Assembly (NCBI RefSeq): GCF_000005505.3
Contig: NC_016131.3
Span: 33,905,001-33,969,000, forward strand
From: Brachypodium distachyon
Taxonomy: Eukaryota > Streptophyta > Magnoliopsida > Poales > Poaceae
Length of the DNA: 64,000 nucleotides
Direction of reading: 5' to 3'
Part shown: positions 49,449 through 61,371 of the stretch, piece after piece
How the letters are laid out: the number at the start of each line of letters is the position of its first letter
Position numbering within the stretch: position 1 is the first letter of the stretch
Notes under the pieces: generated by a model
Told to the model about the DNA's origin: nothing
Databases searched by the model: none
What the model saw: the letters and a program-made list of their open reading frames with translations, nothing else
Program-made: the position numbers and the translations under genes

Positions 49449-50360
49449 TGGATCGCATGGGGACCCGGACGGGGTCGAGGAGGGCGGAGGAAGGCCAACA
49501 ACGAGGAGACGCAGGCTCACGCAGTGGCCAGAGGTTGGTGGACGGGTCTCAGAGCGAGAGCGCGACTCGCGAGGTCTAGTGTCAGTGCATCGGCGGCTGC
49601 TGCGGCTCCTCCAACCAGATGTGCTGCCATCGGCGCCGGCGCCGTACGGACCTGGTGGTGCCGCAAGTGGATGCAATTGGTCAGGTGCGCGGGTAGTTGG
49701 TGCTCGCCACTGGTGTTGCCGCCGCTACCACCCAGACCGCCACATCCGGTGAGAGACAGTGCGTGCAAGTGTGAAATGATTTTTCAAAATCTTTAATCAT
49801 AAGTGTCGACTTGATTTTGATTTGTTTCCTTCAAATAAATTTTATCATCAGATTTGAGGGTCAAATATGAAACTAATTCTTACTCCCAAAAGAATTTGTC
49901 CAGAAGATGGATGAAGTCATCGAAAATATTAAGCTTCATTAATATCTTTCTTATTTTCATACACTACTCTCTTGATCATATTCGGTTTTTTGTCCCTCAT
50001 GCAAACGAGGAATGTAGAGTATATACTACCACCTTCTACTTGTCAACAAAGTGAGGCTTGCAAGACGTATAATGAGGTGATCCAAAAACTCAGTGATACT
50101 ACGAAACAATTGAAAACTTTAAAAGAAGGGAGCTAAGATGGAGTTTCATGTACATACATCACATGAATTCTTCCGTCTGGTCGGTTTTATTTCACAATTC
50201 AATACATCAAAATGAAAAAAAAAACATGTAACAATCATCCTTCCTGACTGCAAAACGTAGCGAATCTGAAATCATAGTTTTCAATAAATAAACATATAAT
50301 TTATAATTGGATGAATAACATAGTATATAATTTACAATGTACTTTTTTATACATAGCTAC
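49449..50360. other. GC-rich patch then AT-rich DNA
   Basis: GC-rich 49450-49750 has frames open on both strands without a domain. From 49800 on it is AT-rich and runs into a Helitron end. Confidence 0.3.
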
Positions 50361-50394
50361 AATATTCCGCAGCAACGCGCGGGGTTTTATCTAG
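50361..50394 (+). mobile_element. Helitron 3' terminus
   Basis: CCGCAGCAACGCGCGGGGTT then TTATCTAG followed by T: hairpin-capable GC core about ten bases before the CTAG end. It is a different family from the ends at 9297 and 39250. The 5' end was not found. Confidence 0.6.
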
Positions 50395-53345
50395 TGCGAG
50401 AAGAAGCTGAGGCAAAAATAAAATAAAAAAACAGCTCACGCATCTTGATGCACACATCGGACGGTGTAGCAATCGACGCCTGTGCCTATCCTTCTCTGTT
50501 CTTACGGTAGCAATTCCCCTCAAAGCACCAAACTCGGCGCCATGGCTGACCTAGGGACCAAAGTACTAGCTAGAGCAAGCACCAGGGGAAGGGGAAGAAG
50601 GATTAGTAGCAGACCTAGAGTCATCCCATGGCCTTGTAGCTAAAGTCCAAAGCTAGGACCTAGGAGACCACTGAAATACCCGGAAGAGGAGGAGAAGACT
50701 CAGACTTGCCGCAGGAACACCCGAAGGAGGCAAAATATCAGGGAGCGCCAGGGGGAAGAGAGAAGCGGAAACCACCAGATCACAAGGAGGTTAGAAGCAC
50801 AAAGCCATCGCCCTGGCTGTGATCAGAAGCCTAGAAGGCCAAACGACAGGGAAGACAAGCGAAAGGGGAGATTAGAATTTAATCAAACCATAAGGAGGAG
50901 GAATAGCAGGAAGAGATTTGCTACCAATAGTCATCCACGACCTAATTCGATTTCTCCAATCAATCAGGTAATACAAAGTACTTGAGGACGCTAAGAATCT
51001 GAATTAAGTACTGGAGTATTTATGTGCTGATCTGGTGCATGAGTGTAAGTATAAAATTGAAATTTGGATGAGAAAAGGGGGAAACATCATTTTAGGTTAA
51101 TTACCATTGGCTTTAAAGCATCTTCTGCATCTGTTGTATCATGCCACCTTGTGTACCCTTTAGAATTAGTGTTATCAAAACCTGTATGCCGTCCTCAGAT
51201 TTGTATGCTTAGCGGAGATCCGTATTCTCAGATAAAATAGCATAATGTATATAGCAGCAAGGAGAGGTAGAAGTTAATAGTAAGAGATGCAAGCCTGCTT
51301 GATCTCAGTAGGCAAATAGTACCGGAATGGGCCTGATCTCAGAGGTGGATCTCTGGACCTGCATACAAACATTAGCATATTGTAGAATATTGTAAGGAGA
51401 CACGTGTGTGATAATAATCAGAAGTAGCCAGTTTATCGTGAGAAAACAATAGCAATTAGCCAATTACATAACCATCTGGGTAGTGTTTGGTTCCTACCTA
51501 AAGCGGGTGAAAGAGTTGGGAGCTTAGCAATTAAAATGTACTTCTGGTTAGAGGAGGCGAATGATATATGAAGCGTAACATTTTGGACAATGCCAATATG
51601 AGTCAGGTCCAGGACTTTTTGTCATATCAGGTTGTACCCAATAAAAACTTCTGATATATTAGGCAAAGTTATGTATATAATCTGTAGATGCATGCAGGGA
51701 TAACTACAAAAGCTCAGTCCTGCAATGGATTTTTTAAACTAAGTACACCACCTGCTTGTATACATGTATTTGATTGTTGATTAAATAATTCACATGCTGA
51801 ACAGAGGAAATAGAGAAAAATGCCCATTCCCAATATATTGGTAAACTGATATGTGATTGCTCTGTGAATGGATGGCTTGTCTGCGTACTTGTTTGAACCA
51901 AATTAGTTCCACAATATACATACAACCGATCATTGCTTTTCAGAGTAGCAGTTGTATTTCGGTACCACAAAGCCAGGTTCTTGGAAGAGAGCTAGGTCCT
52001 AGAGTTCAATATATGGAATCTTGTTCGCTCAGCCATTTTAAATAGTTGAACTTTGTATACCCGTAGTAAACATAAAACCCCATATTGTACACTGAATGTT
52101 ATTAGGCAAGAATTGTCAAGAATCAAACTTAGCCCTGCTCTGTATTTAGTTGCTCTCTCATCTAGAACTTATATATAGGTCAAAATCCCTCATGACATAG
52201 ATTGGCATGTGGATCTTCACCAAGAATCCCAGGTTATGGAACTAGTAGTTACAGAATTTACATTAGCCCCTAACTTCCAACTGGACAAACATAGGCATGC
52301 CACCAGTACACCATTAGAAATCAGTGGACACATGTGCACCTATATACTCCATAGGAAGCCAGCTCTAGAAATGTCATTTCTTCTATCTTAGCACCTAGGT
52401 GACCAATCCATTAATTAACTATAGCAAGTCAATCAGACAGATGAAACATAAAGAAATCCATTATCTAACTAATCTGGGTACTCTAGTTATTATGGTTAAA
52501 TTACAGACACAACAACATCATAATCAGAACCAAACTAGACTCTAGTAAATTACATGAAGAGGCTTAATTAAGAATGATACATTGCTCTAGACTAATCAAC
52601 CAACATAAGATAATATATGTGTTCTTCTTGATATAGGGTATCCAAACAAATTGTATTATAATTGGATTAACCTAACCATTTTTCTGAACAAGCAAATAAC
52701 TCTAGTTATTCTGCCACTAGTTGAGCACTGCTTTGGTTATGTAATCTAGGCACCAGCCATAAATCTAACTCTGTTTGTATGAAATTTGCTTTAGGGAGTG
52801 TTACCTGAAGGACCTGCTTGGTCCTTTGTGAATGATTTTCTGCACAAGAGAAAATAACTAGTTAAATCTGATTTTATTTAGTTATCCATACTTCAGTATC
52901 ATTGGGAGCTGTAGCACATGCATCTGCATCATGCTTTGTTATGTGATATTTTGGTGTTATTCCTCATTTGGATTTCATTCACTCTTTCCAGTTTGACTCT
53001 ACTTTGGAATTCTTGATATTCGGCATTTATCTTGATGATTTTAGATTTCTGGATGATCTTTGACCAGGCAAGTTCAGTTCTTGTCCATGTCCTTTGATTA
53101 CTTATATCAAATGATTGCAAAAATATATTCTTCATATCATCTGCACAGAAATAAAAGAATTATTTATAAGTTAAGGTACCACTTCGGTGGGAATTTTTTG
53201 TGTTCTTGGGTCCTCTACATGAGCTATAATTTTTTAAGTTTAACAACAAGAGATCATTAGCATTCTCGTGCCGTATGGGTAGCGTTAACCACATGGCGAG
53301 TCAAGTAGGGCCTTCTTAATGCCATATCAATACCTCATCTAAGGA
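50395..53345. other. Intergenic DNA without supported gene
   Basis: Three kilobases, first purine-rich (50560-50930), then AT-rich. All frames are below 80 codons and have no motif. No element ends recognised. Confidence 0.35.
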
Positions 53346-53350
53346 AGCAA

Positions 53351-53515
53351 TGTTGGTGTATGTTATAATTAGAAGATAGTGTAGGGAGTCAAATGTAAAT
53401 TGTACACAGAGCAAAGGATCGGGAACAATCTATCCAGAAAATTCCCCAATCTTCCTTGCTCATGTCTCTCCTTCCAAATCCCTAGTACCAAAAATCATCT
53501 CCCAATGTTGTAACA
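53351..53515 (+). repeat. 5' LTR of the copia element, 165 bp
   Basis: Starts TGTTGGTGTATG and ends GTTGTAACA. Compared with the 3' LTR it lacks about 15 bases after AAATTGTAC and a 7-base duplication (TGTTGTA) near the end; otherwise it is nearly identical over the aligned parts. Confidence 0.95.
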
Positions 53516-53527
53516 TGGTATCAGAGC
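53516..53527 (+). other. Primer-binding site of the copia element
   Basis: TGGTATCAGAGC directly after the 5' LTR is the standard complement to the 3' end of initiator methionine tRNA. Confidence 0.9.
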
Positions 53528-54041
53528 GGGTCGAATCGTGGTGATCCGATTGCTGCTGGCTTCTCGTGGTGCTGCACAGCCGCGGGTTGGTCCGATTACG
53601 GTGCTGTGTCGCCGGATTTTGTGGGTGAGGGCCGAATTCGTGCGCCTGAGTCGTGCGCAGTAGGAGCTTCCGTCCTCGTTGGTCCTTCTCGATTTCTCCA
53701 GCCAGGCGTCGTCCGTCGAGGTGCTGGTGCTGCACGCCGTCATCCGGCGAACAGCTGTATTACGGGACGTGGTCGTGAACGAGTTAGTAGTCTTGCCGCT
53801 GCTTCTATTTGTGTTGTCAGTTCATAAGTGCATCTGTACCTGGAGCAAGTATCTGAAGTATACTAGGTGGTGCTGTGACTCCATCGAGTTGTGCCTGCTA
53901 CTAGTCTGCTAATACAAGGCCAGTACAGTATAAGAGATTGAATAACTAAGTACTGAAGCTACTTGCTCCTTTGTTGGTCTGCACTAATAATATCACTACT
54001 AGTTTCTCCTTAATCTGTGTGAGTGAGGAGAGTTGTGAGCC

Positions 54042-54980
54042 ATGGGAGACACTGACAAAGGGAAAAAAGGTGTTCCTAGGGTTGAGAAGTTGCGTGAAAT
54101 TTTTAGTAAAATTATGGAGGAACAGCAAGCAAAAACTACTCCTGATGCTATCAAGTATGTTCTTGAGCCTAATCCGGTGAAATTATCAGGACCAGGCAAT
54201 TACATTAGTTGGGCTCGCCATGTCCAGCTAATTTTGAGCTCGCATGGGTATGAGAATCTGTTACTCCCTAATGAGAAGGAAAATATAGAGAATGATGTGA
54301 GTATTAAGCAAGTCAATGACAGAATCCTACTGTGGTTGTTTGGGAGTATGGAACCAATCGTCCGAGACCAAGTGGAAACTATGGTCAGCGTGTCGGAAGT
54401 GTGGACAGCTCTAGAGAAGCAATTTTCGGGGAAGTCAAATAAAATGCAAGCTACTTGCATCATGCATGAACTAGTCCACCTGAAGCAAGACTCTAGATCT
54501 GTAACGGAGTATGCTGGTGAGATGAAGAAGTTGTATAGAGATTTGCACTATTATCATCCTTTTGAACCTTCGGATAAAGAGGACTTTGCTATTCATCACA
54601 AATGGTTTGAACCACTTGTCAGCAAGATTTTCTTGGATGGTCTAGATAGAAAATTTGATCTTTGCCGTCAGTTGATCTTCTCCAAAACAGATTGGCCCAG
54701 TCTAGAAGACATTGTTTCTAGTGTGATGGAGGAGGAGACACGGCTTATTGATGAAAAAGACACTCAACAGGGTACAGATGCTTATGCAGCTATGTTTTTA
54801 CATAGATTTCGAGCCTCTAGAAAAGGGATGAGTGCAGATAAGAACAGATTTTTCTGTAACTTGTGCAAGCAAAAAGGGCATACTAAAGAAAGGTGCTACG
54901 AGCTACCTTGCTTTCCACCTGGGTGGCAAAAGGCAAGATCTCAGCAAGGGGGAGCTTTTGGTGGTAAGTGGAAGCACTAA
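54042..54980 (+). CDS. Copia gag (capsid/nucleocapsid)
   Basis: 312 residues, uninterrupted. The N-terminal part has LSGPGNYISWARHVQLIL, the start of the copia gag core, and SVSEVWTALEKQF. A CCHC zinc knuckle, CNLCKQKGHTKERC, lies at residues 272-285. The protein would pack element RNA into cytoplasmic particles. It ends shortly after the knuckle; the pol frame overlaps it in another phase, so either a frameshift mutation or a programmed shift separates gag and pol. Confidence 0.85.
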   Translation: MGDTDKGKKGVPRVEKLREIFSKIMEEQQAKTTPDAIKYVLEPNPVKLSGPGNYISWARHVQLILSSHGYENLLLPNEKENIENDVSIKQVNDRILLWLFGSMEPIVRDQVETMVSVSEVWTALEKQFSGKSNKMQATCIMHELVHLKQDSRSVTEYAGEMKKLYRDLHYYHPFEPSDKEDFAIHHKWFEPLVSKIFLDGLDRKFDLCRQLIFSKTDWPSLEDIVSSVMEEETRLIDEKDTQQGTDAYAAMFLHRFRASRKGMSADKNRFFCNLCKQKGHTKERCYELPCFPPGWQKARSQQGGAFGGKWKH

Positions 54981-55752
54981 TCATATTACACCTGTAGGGG
55001 AAGTACCAATGGTAGATGTTCAAGCTCTTGAAGAGTACAAATCCAAGCTTAAACTCTCTGAAGGTTCATCTTCCTCTCACGATTCCTCTAAAGTTGATTC
55101 CAGTTTTTTTGTCACTTCTCAAGGTATGGAATCTCAGACTCATACATCCACAACCCAATCTAGATCTTGGATTATTGATACAGGAGCCACCAACCACATG
55201 ACAGGAGACTCACACTTATTTACTTCCTACAAGCCATGTTTAGGTAAGGACAAAGTGCGTGTAGCAGATGGATCAACGTCATCTATTACGGGGTGTGGAT
55301 CCATCCGTTGCACTAATACTTTGTCCTTATCACCAGTCCTACATGTTCCTAATTTTCCTGTTAACCTCCTATCAGTGAGTTCTATTACAAAGTCGCTTAA
55401 TTGTAGAGGTTGGTTTGATCCTGCTTGTTGTGCTTTTCAGGAGCTGGGGACAGGGAGATTACTTGGGACTGGGACCATGCATGATGGACTCTACTATCTT
55501 GATGAAGGAAGTGATGAAGTTGCTCTTGCAACCTGCATGTCTCCTAGTCAAGAATTATTATTACATCACCGCAGGCTTGGACATCTCTCTTTTGCTACTT
55601 TATCTCGCATTTATCCTTCTTTATTTAACTCTTGCAATAAGGAATCCCTTGTATGTGATGCTTGTGAGTTGGCTAAACATACAAGGGGAACCTACCCTAG
55701 TAGGGGTTTAAGAAGTAACAAACCGTTTGATGTCGTTCACTCTGATGTTTAG
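54832..55752 (+). pseudogene. Copia protease and N-terminal integrase part
   Basis: The aspartic protease motif IIDTGATNHMTG has DTG at 55177-55185. The pre-integrase zinc region HHRRLGH...CDAC follows at about 55565-55670. The frame ends in HSDV and TAG at 55750-55752, where family members have a tryptophan codon (SDVWGP), so this is a point mutation to stop. Confidence 0.85.
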
Positions 55753-56074
55753 GGACCCTGTGAGGAGGTGGTTCGTAACCTTTATTGATTGTTTTAGTCG
55801 TTATACTTGGCTTTACCTATTGAAACATAAAAGTGATGTGCTCTCGGTTTTTAAAGATTTGTTTGCACTTATTCAAAACCAGTTTGGAACATCTATTAAA
55901 GTTTTACGTTCTGACAACGGTACTGAATATATTAACCTGAGTTTGGGCAGTTTCTTGCCTCAAATGGAATTGAACACCAGACTACTTGCGTTAACACTCC
56001 AGAGCAAAACGGTGTTGCAGAACGTAAAAATCAACACTTGCTTGAGGTTGCTCACTCACTTATGTTTACTATGA
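55727..56074 (+). pseudogene. Copia integrase core, frameshifted
   Basis: Two of the three catalytic acidic residues are readable: the first Asp in FIDCFSRYTWLYLL and the second in LRSDNGTEY. The Glu region (PEQNGVAERKN) lies in the next phase, so frameshifts occur near 55755-55765 and near 55945. Confidence 0.75.
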
Positions 56075-57021
56075 ATGTTCCAAAATTTCTTTGGGGGGAG
56101 GCAATAAAAACTGCAGCATACTTAATAAATCGTATGCCACTTCGTGGTCTTGATTATAAGACTCCCGCTGAGTATCTCTTGAAAACAAATGATTTTGTGG
56201 TTTCTCCAAAGGTTTTTGGCTGTGTTTGCTTTGTTCATGACTATAGAAATTCAGTTGGTAAACTAGATCCGCGTGCCATCAAATGTGTTTTTGTGGGCTA
56301 CTCTCCTTCTCAAAAGGGTTATAGGTGTTGGTGTCCTTCTGAGCGTCGCTTCTTTGTGAGTATGGATGTAACATTTCGAGAGAATGAACCTTATTATGGC
56401 CCTGCCGATGACACTGGAATTACTTTATCTCCACCTGAAGTGGAACAAGAGGGGGAGAGTAATAGTGGAGGCAATCTAGAGGGCTCTATTGTTGTTCCCA
56501 CTTTAGATGTTCCATCCATTGATAATAATACTCCTAGTCAGGGGGAGGAAACACATAATAATCGCGGTGCTAAAGATAATAATTCTAGCCAGGGAGACAT
56601 GCAAGATATAACAGCGAACTCATCACCGCCTACTCAGGATTTAGAGCCTTCTATGCATGAGGACCCAGGTACCAACTTGCACTCTCTTAGTCCAGTTGCT
56701 CCTACTAGGACGATAGGCCAAGGTTCTAATCAATTATCTACTCATGATTCTCAAACTGACCTACCTATTGCTCTTAGAAAACCTACTAGAACTCTAAATG
56801 TCCCGTCATACCTCAAAGACTATAAACATGACATTGCAAATTTCATCTCTTATAAACATTGTAGCCCATCCTTCCAAAGTTTTATTGCCTCTCTTGATTT
56901 CGTAGCTATACCTACTAACTGGAAAGAAGCTAAAGAGGATCCAAAGTGGAAAGATGCAATGCTTGATGAGATGAGAGCCTTGGAGAAGAACAAAACCTGG
57001 GAGCTTGTTGATCTACCATAG
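56038..57021 (+). pseudogene. Copia integrase C-terminal part and linker to reverse transcriptase
   Basis: HSLMFTMNVPKFLWGEAI and VFGCVCFVHDYRN are standard integrase C-terminal and GKLDPRAIKCVFVGYSPSQK blocks. A variable S/N-rich linker follows, then NWKEAKEDPKWKDAMLDEM, the RT entrance, ending in TAG at 57019-57021. A second stop follows at about 57091. Confidence 0.8.
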
Positions 57022-57105
57022 GGTAAGCAACCTGTATGTTGTAAGTGGGTTTTCACAATTAAGCATACTCCGGAAGGCAAAGTGGATAGGTAGAAAGCTC
57101 GTCTT

Positions 57106-58251
57106 GTGGCTAAGGGATACACACAAACATATAGGATTGATTATGAGGAGACCTTTGCACCAGTGGCTAAGATGAACTCAGTAAGGACACTCCTATCTTG
57201 TGCAGCCAACTTTGATTGGAATATTTATCAAATGGATGTGGAAAACGCATTTCTTCATGGTGATCTTCAAGAAGAAGTGTACATGCATATTCCACCAGGG
57301 TTTGAGACTAGTCAAACCATAGGAAAGGTGTTGCGCTTACATCGTTCTTTGTATGGTTTAAAGCAATCACCCCATGCTTGGTTTGATCGGTTTAGAAAAG
57401 CAATGCTGAAAAGAGGTTATCCACAAAGCAACGCAGATCATACACTATTCTATAAGCACACTGAGGACAAGGTAGCAATTTTGATAGTGTATGTGGATGA
57501 TATTGTGATCACCGGAAATGATACAAAAGAGATTTCAAATTTGAAGCATCGTCTTGCACAAGAGTTTGAAGTAAAAGATTTGGGACACTTGAGATACTTT
57601 CTTGGCATAGAGGTCTCCAAAGGGCCTAAGGGCATTTTTATTTCTCAACGGAAGTATATTTTGGATTTATTGAAGGAGACGGGTATGCTTGGATCTCGCC
57701 CAATGGCTACACCCATGGACCAAGACCATCGCTCGAGTGGTGGCACAGGAACACCAGTGGACCGAGAGCGCTATCAAAGACTAGTTGGGAGATTGATATA
57801 TCTATCTCATACTATTGCTTTTGCTGTAAGTGTTGTTAGCCAATTTATGCATGATCCAAGATCAACTCATATGGAGGTTGTGAACAGAATATTGCGCTAC
57901 CTCAAAGGCTGCCTGGGTAAAGGTCTTTTATATACTCGTCAAGGGAATGTTCAAGTTGAATGCTACACGGATGCAGACTGGGCAGGTTCACTGGACGATA
58001 GACGTTCGACATCAGGATATTGTACATTTGTTGGAGGTAACTTGGTCTCATGGCGAAGCAAGAAGCAAAGTGTTGTGGCTCGATCCACTGCAGAGGCTGA
58101 ATTTCGAGCCATGGCTCATGGCGTGTGCGAGTTGTTGTGGCTACAAATCCTTTTGACAGAGTTGAGGTTGTACAGGCACACACCTTTGATGCTGTACTGT
58201 GACAACAAGGCAGCCATTGATATCGCGAATAATCCGGTCCAACATGATTGA
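57106..58251 (+). pseudogene. Copia reverse transcriptase and RNase H
   Basis: RT blocks ARLVAKGYTQ, QMDVENAFLHGDL and SLYGLKQSPHAWF, the catalytic YVDD at 57490-57501, then FLGIEVSKGPKGIFISQRKY. RNase H is readable as YTDADWAGSLDDRRSTSGYC, STAEAEFRAM and DNKAAIDIANNPVQHD. It is interrupted by TGA at 58249-58251 where an arginine codon is usual (HxRTKHIEID); TKHIEIDRHF continues after the stop. Confidence 0.85.
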
Positions 58252-58426
58252 ACCAAGCACATTGAAATCGATCGCCACTTCCAAGAGAAACTTGACAAAG
58301 GGATAATATGCTTACCGTATGTAACTTCGGCGAGTCAAGTGGTTGATGTTTTCGCAAAGGGACTACCATGTACGACATTCTCTGTATTTTGTAGCAGGAT
58401 GGGTATGTATGATATATTCTCCCCAT

Positions 58427-58438
58427 CTTGAGGGAGAG
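58427..58438 (+). other. Polypurine tract of the copia element
   Basis: CTTGAGGGAGAG directly before the 3' LTR; this is the usual plus-strand primer position. Confidence 0.75.
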
Positions 58439-58625
58439 TGTTGGTGTATGTTATAATTAGAAGACAGTGTAGGGAGTCAAATGTAAATTGTACCAAATGT
58501 TATAGGAGACAGAGCAAAGGATCGGGAACAATCTATCCAGAAAATTCCCCAATCTTCCTTGCTCATGTCTCTCCTTCCAAATCCCTAGTACCAAAAATCA
58601 TCTCCCAATGTTGTATGTTGTAACA
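58439..58625 (+). repeat. 3' LTR of the copia element, 187 bp
   Basis: TGTTGGTGTATG...GTTGTAACA. It is 22 bases longer than the 5' LTR because of two small insertions (about 15 bases after AAATTGTAC, and TGTTGTA repeated near the 3' end). Confidence 0.95.
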
Positions 58626-58792
58626 AGCAATATATCCCTCGCCATGGATGCATGAAATCCTATCGTCCGAGGAAGCAATATATCCCTCCCCATGGATGCG
58701 TGAAATCCTACCGTCCGGGGAAGCGTTATATCCCTCACCATGGGTGTGTGAAATGCTACCGTCTGGGGAAGCGTTATATCTCTTGCCATAAA
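58626..58792. repeat. 48-bp tandem repeat, about 3.5 copies
   Basis: Units start AGCAATATATCCCTC, AGCAATATATCCCTC, AGCGTTATATCCCTC and AGCGTTATATCTCTT at 58626, 58674, 58722 and 58770, a strict period of 48. Each contains CCATGGATG or CCATGGGTG, GTGAAATCCTACCGTC or a variant, and GGGGA. The copia target duplication (AGCAA) is the first bases of unit 1. Confidence 0.9.
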
Positions 58793-59239
58793 TCCTGACT
58801 CCTTTGGGGAGTGTAACATCCCTCGCTCGAGGGCATAAATCCCTAAAATGGTAGAGATGTGGCAGATAGGAAGTGTCAAAATGACTTGGAACCTTAGACC
58901 TGGCCACTCACCCACATTGGAGTGTGAAGAGTTCCGCACCCGGCAAAATAATAAATCTAAGTACCACTTATGGGTAAAGTAGCGCACTCTGTAGAGTGTA
59001 AAGTAGTCGGGCATTGCTACTTCCTGTTTCTATGGAAGAACTACGGACATGGCAGGAAAGGAAGCATCAGAGGTTCTAACAACCCGTGTGAGACCTGGTG
59101 ATCTTAGAATTATAGGAGATAAATGCAATATTTTCAAGAAACCATTTAAAAAAAATCATGGATCCTTGAGTACTATGAGTCCTAGTAGATGGTTCTTAAT
59201 AGTGCATACAAACACCTTTTGGTATCCTGAACTTGTTGA
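58793..59239. other. Repeat-flanking DNA without gene
   Basis: Probably part of the same LTR-element debris that surrounds it. AACATCCCTCGCTCGAGGGC includes a small palindrome. No coding sequence is supported. Confidence 0.3.
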
Positions 59240-61371
59240 ATAATGTCGGTGTCTTTTACCGTCAGAATATGATCCGGGATAGTGCACGCCCAAGGATCAC
59301 CAATGGTTGCACCTAGAATACGAATTTATACAAGTGCGTGCCCTTGAGGTGAGGTGACACCTTACTCCTATTTGTGGCTGGTTGTATCTGCTTTGGGAGG
59401 TGCAAGAGCAACTTGGGGCTGATTTCCCTTGAGGTTGCTCCGGTCTGTGTGTATAGATGTGGATAGTTGAGATCTATTCTTCCCTCTCTCTTCCTTGGGT
59501 GGAGAAGAAGGTTGTGTCTGCCCGGAGTTATTCCCTCCACCTGGCTTTTATACTTCAAGCCGGGTGAGGGTTACCGCTGTCCGAGCAGTTACAAGAAGAG
59601 ATTCCTTGGGGCAAAGGACTAGCCTACCCCTAAAATATCTAAGGTTGCCTTGGCTGCTACTCCAACTCGATGGGTCTCCTTGTTAGGTTGAACTCCTTAC
59701 CGAGTCTTTAGCTACCTTGTGTTCTGTGGGTTGGGTTAGGCCCTTGTGGGCATATCTGATTACCATAACCTTGTCAGTAGCTCCTGAGTGCTTCATGGGG
59801 TAGCAATGATCTTTGAACGCCCACTGGTTGACTCGAGCTCAAGCACCTAGTGGCTCGGCTTGAGGTGTTCTCAAGTTGACGTTCGCAGGGCAGGACCTTT
59901 AGATAGATCATGAAGGATCCTCTTTTGGCTCTTAGTAGAGCAAGAGCCCAGCTTTGTTGAATTGGCGAGGATCCATAGTCGGATCCCAACAGCCTCCATG
60001 GTCTCGTCTCTCGGTGGGAAAGCCCTTGTGGTTGTAGTCGAACCAAGACTCGAAGGAAGCATACCTCCTTCCTGGTTTGATCGAGCAAAGCTTGTGGTCG
60101 GGGGCGCATGTTCCTTGTCCATCTCTCGTGTGGGGTCGGATATTGTCAGGGTTCCTTTCCGACCTTAGGGCCAACGGGTTTGTCCCGAATGTATTTGGAT
60201 TCACGTCTTTGCCTGGTCAGTTTTGAAGATGGGTGTACAAGCGGGCCATCATGTCATTCGCCAGGTTGTGGGGACAGTCTAGGTTGCCCGACCCGATAAC
60301 CGAAGAACCAAGGCATGCATACTCCCGGGGGGAGCCGGCGTGGAGGTCAGGGGGGCACTGGTTTTCTTAATGGCGTTAGTCGGCGTGAAGCCCAAGGCGA
60401 TAAGGCGTCTCCACCCTCGTGCGGGAAACGTCCCATTAGCTCGTTGTGGGAAGGAAGAGTGTCAGGCGTGGCCTTAATGGCGCGTGGGTGATGCCCAGCC
60501 TATAAAGCGGGGGAGCCCGACACCTCCGTAGCTATTCGCCTCCAGGATCATCTTGCCCATCATCCTCCTTTTCATCGCCTCTAAGAGCCTAGAAGAAAAC
60601 CCTGTTATCCGAAGCCGAACGGGAGAATGAGATCCAAGCGCCTGCAAGAAGATGTTGATGTGGACCATCTCTTCCGCCACCAAGGCGAAGCTGAAAGCTC
60701 TGTTGGAGAAGGAACTTCTTCCCGTGTGGCAGCAGCTTCGATGGCGGGCACCGTCATTCGAGCCTGGACCTTCTCCTAGAGCGGTTGCCAGGTCGGCCTG
60801 CTTTTGCCGTCAATCAAGTTTTTTTCGCAACACCTTGCTGTCTTATGGCCTGGAGCTTCATCACCTGAGGCCTGACGGGGTCTTGCACATCGCCTGCTTC
60901 GCAGCGTTGTGAGTGTGAGCTAGGGATTCGCCCCAGCCTCGCTCTCTTCAAGCATCTCTTCTGCTTCCGACGCGTCCCTTCACTCAGCGAGCACAGCGTT
61001 GTTGGGTGCACCGACCTTCACTTGAGGGATGAGGTGAGGGATGATTACATACACCTTCACCCTGTCCGCCCAAGGTAAGGTGGCACTACGGGTGGTTCTA
61101 CTGCGAGAACCCTGCTCCTGCTCTTCCCAAGTTTGTCTGAGGAGCGCCGTCACCCTTGGCGAAGTGGGGCTTGAGGCCGGCCCGCCTGAGCGTGACGGCC
61201 CTGCCCCATCTTCGGAAGTCAGTTTTAGGGGTGGAGGTTTTGTCCTCCTTCCTGAATCAGCGCGCCTATCCTCTGAAGCTTTGTGCCGATCTTCTGTTCG
61301 CGCACCTTCCGGCTGGTGATCTGGCTTGAACGAGGGGCATGACCCGGCTGAAGACGGGCTGAGGAGGTGAG
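59240..61371. mobile_element. LTR-retrotransposon-like block (probably gypsy type), degenerate
   Basis: GC-moderate, C/T-rich sequence of LTR character. CAGCCTATAAAGCGGGGG at 60495-60512 looks like an LTR promoter (TATAAAG at 60500-60506). A short frame starting MRSKRLQEDVDVDHLF at about 60629 follows. No TG...CA pair, primer-binding site or polymerase gene could be set, so both type and limits are uncertain. Confidence 0.35.

Larger units (their letters stand above)
53351..58625 (+). mobile_element. Full-length Ty1/copia LTR retrotransposon, 5275 bp, inactivated
   Basis: Order: 5' LTR, primer-binding site, gag, protease, integrase, reverse transcriptase, RNase H, polypurine tract, 3' LTR, which is the copia order. 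A 5-bp target duplication AGCAA flanks it (53346-53350 and 58626-58630). Coding parts carry several stops and frameshifts, so it is not autonomous, but all domains are still readable. Confidence 0.95.
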
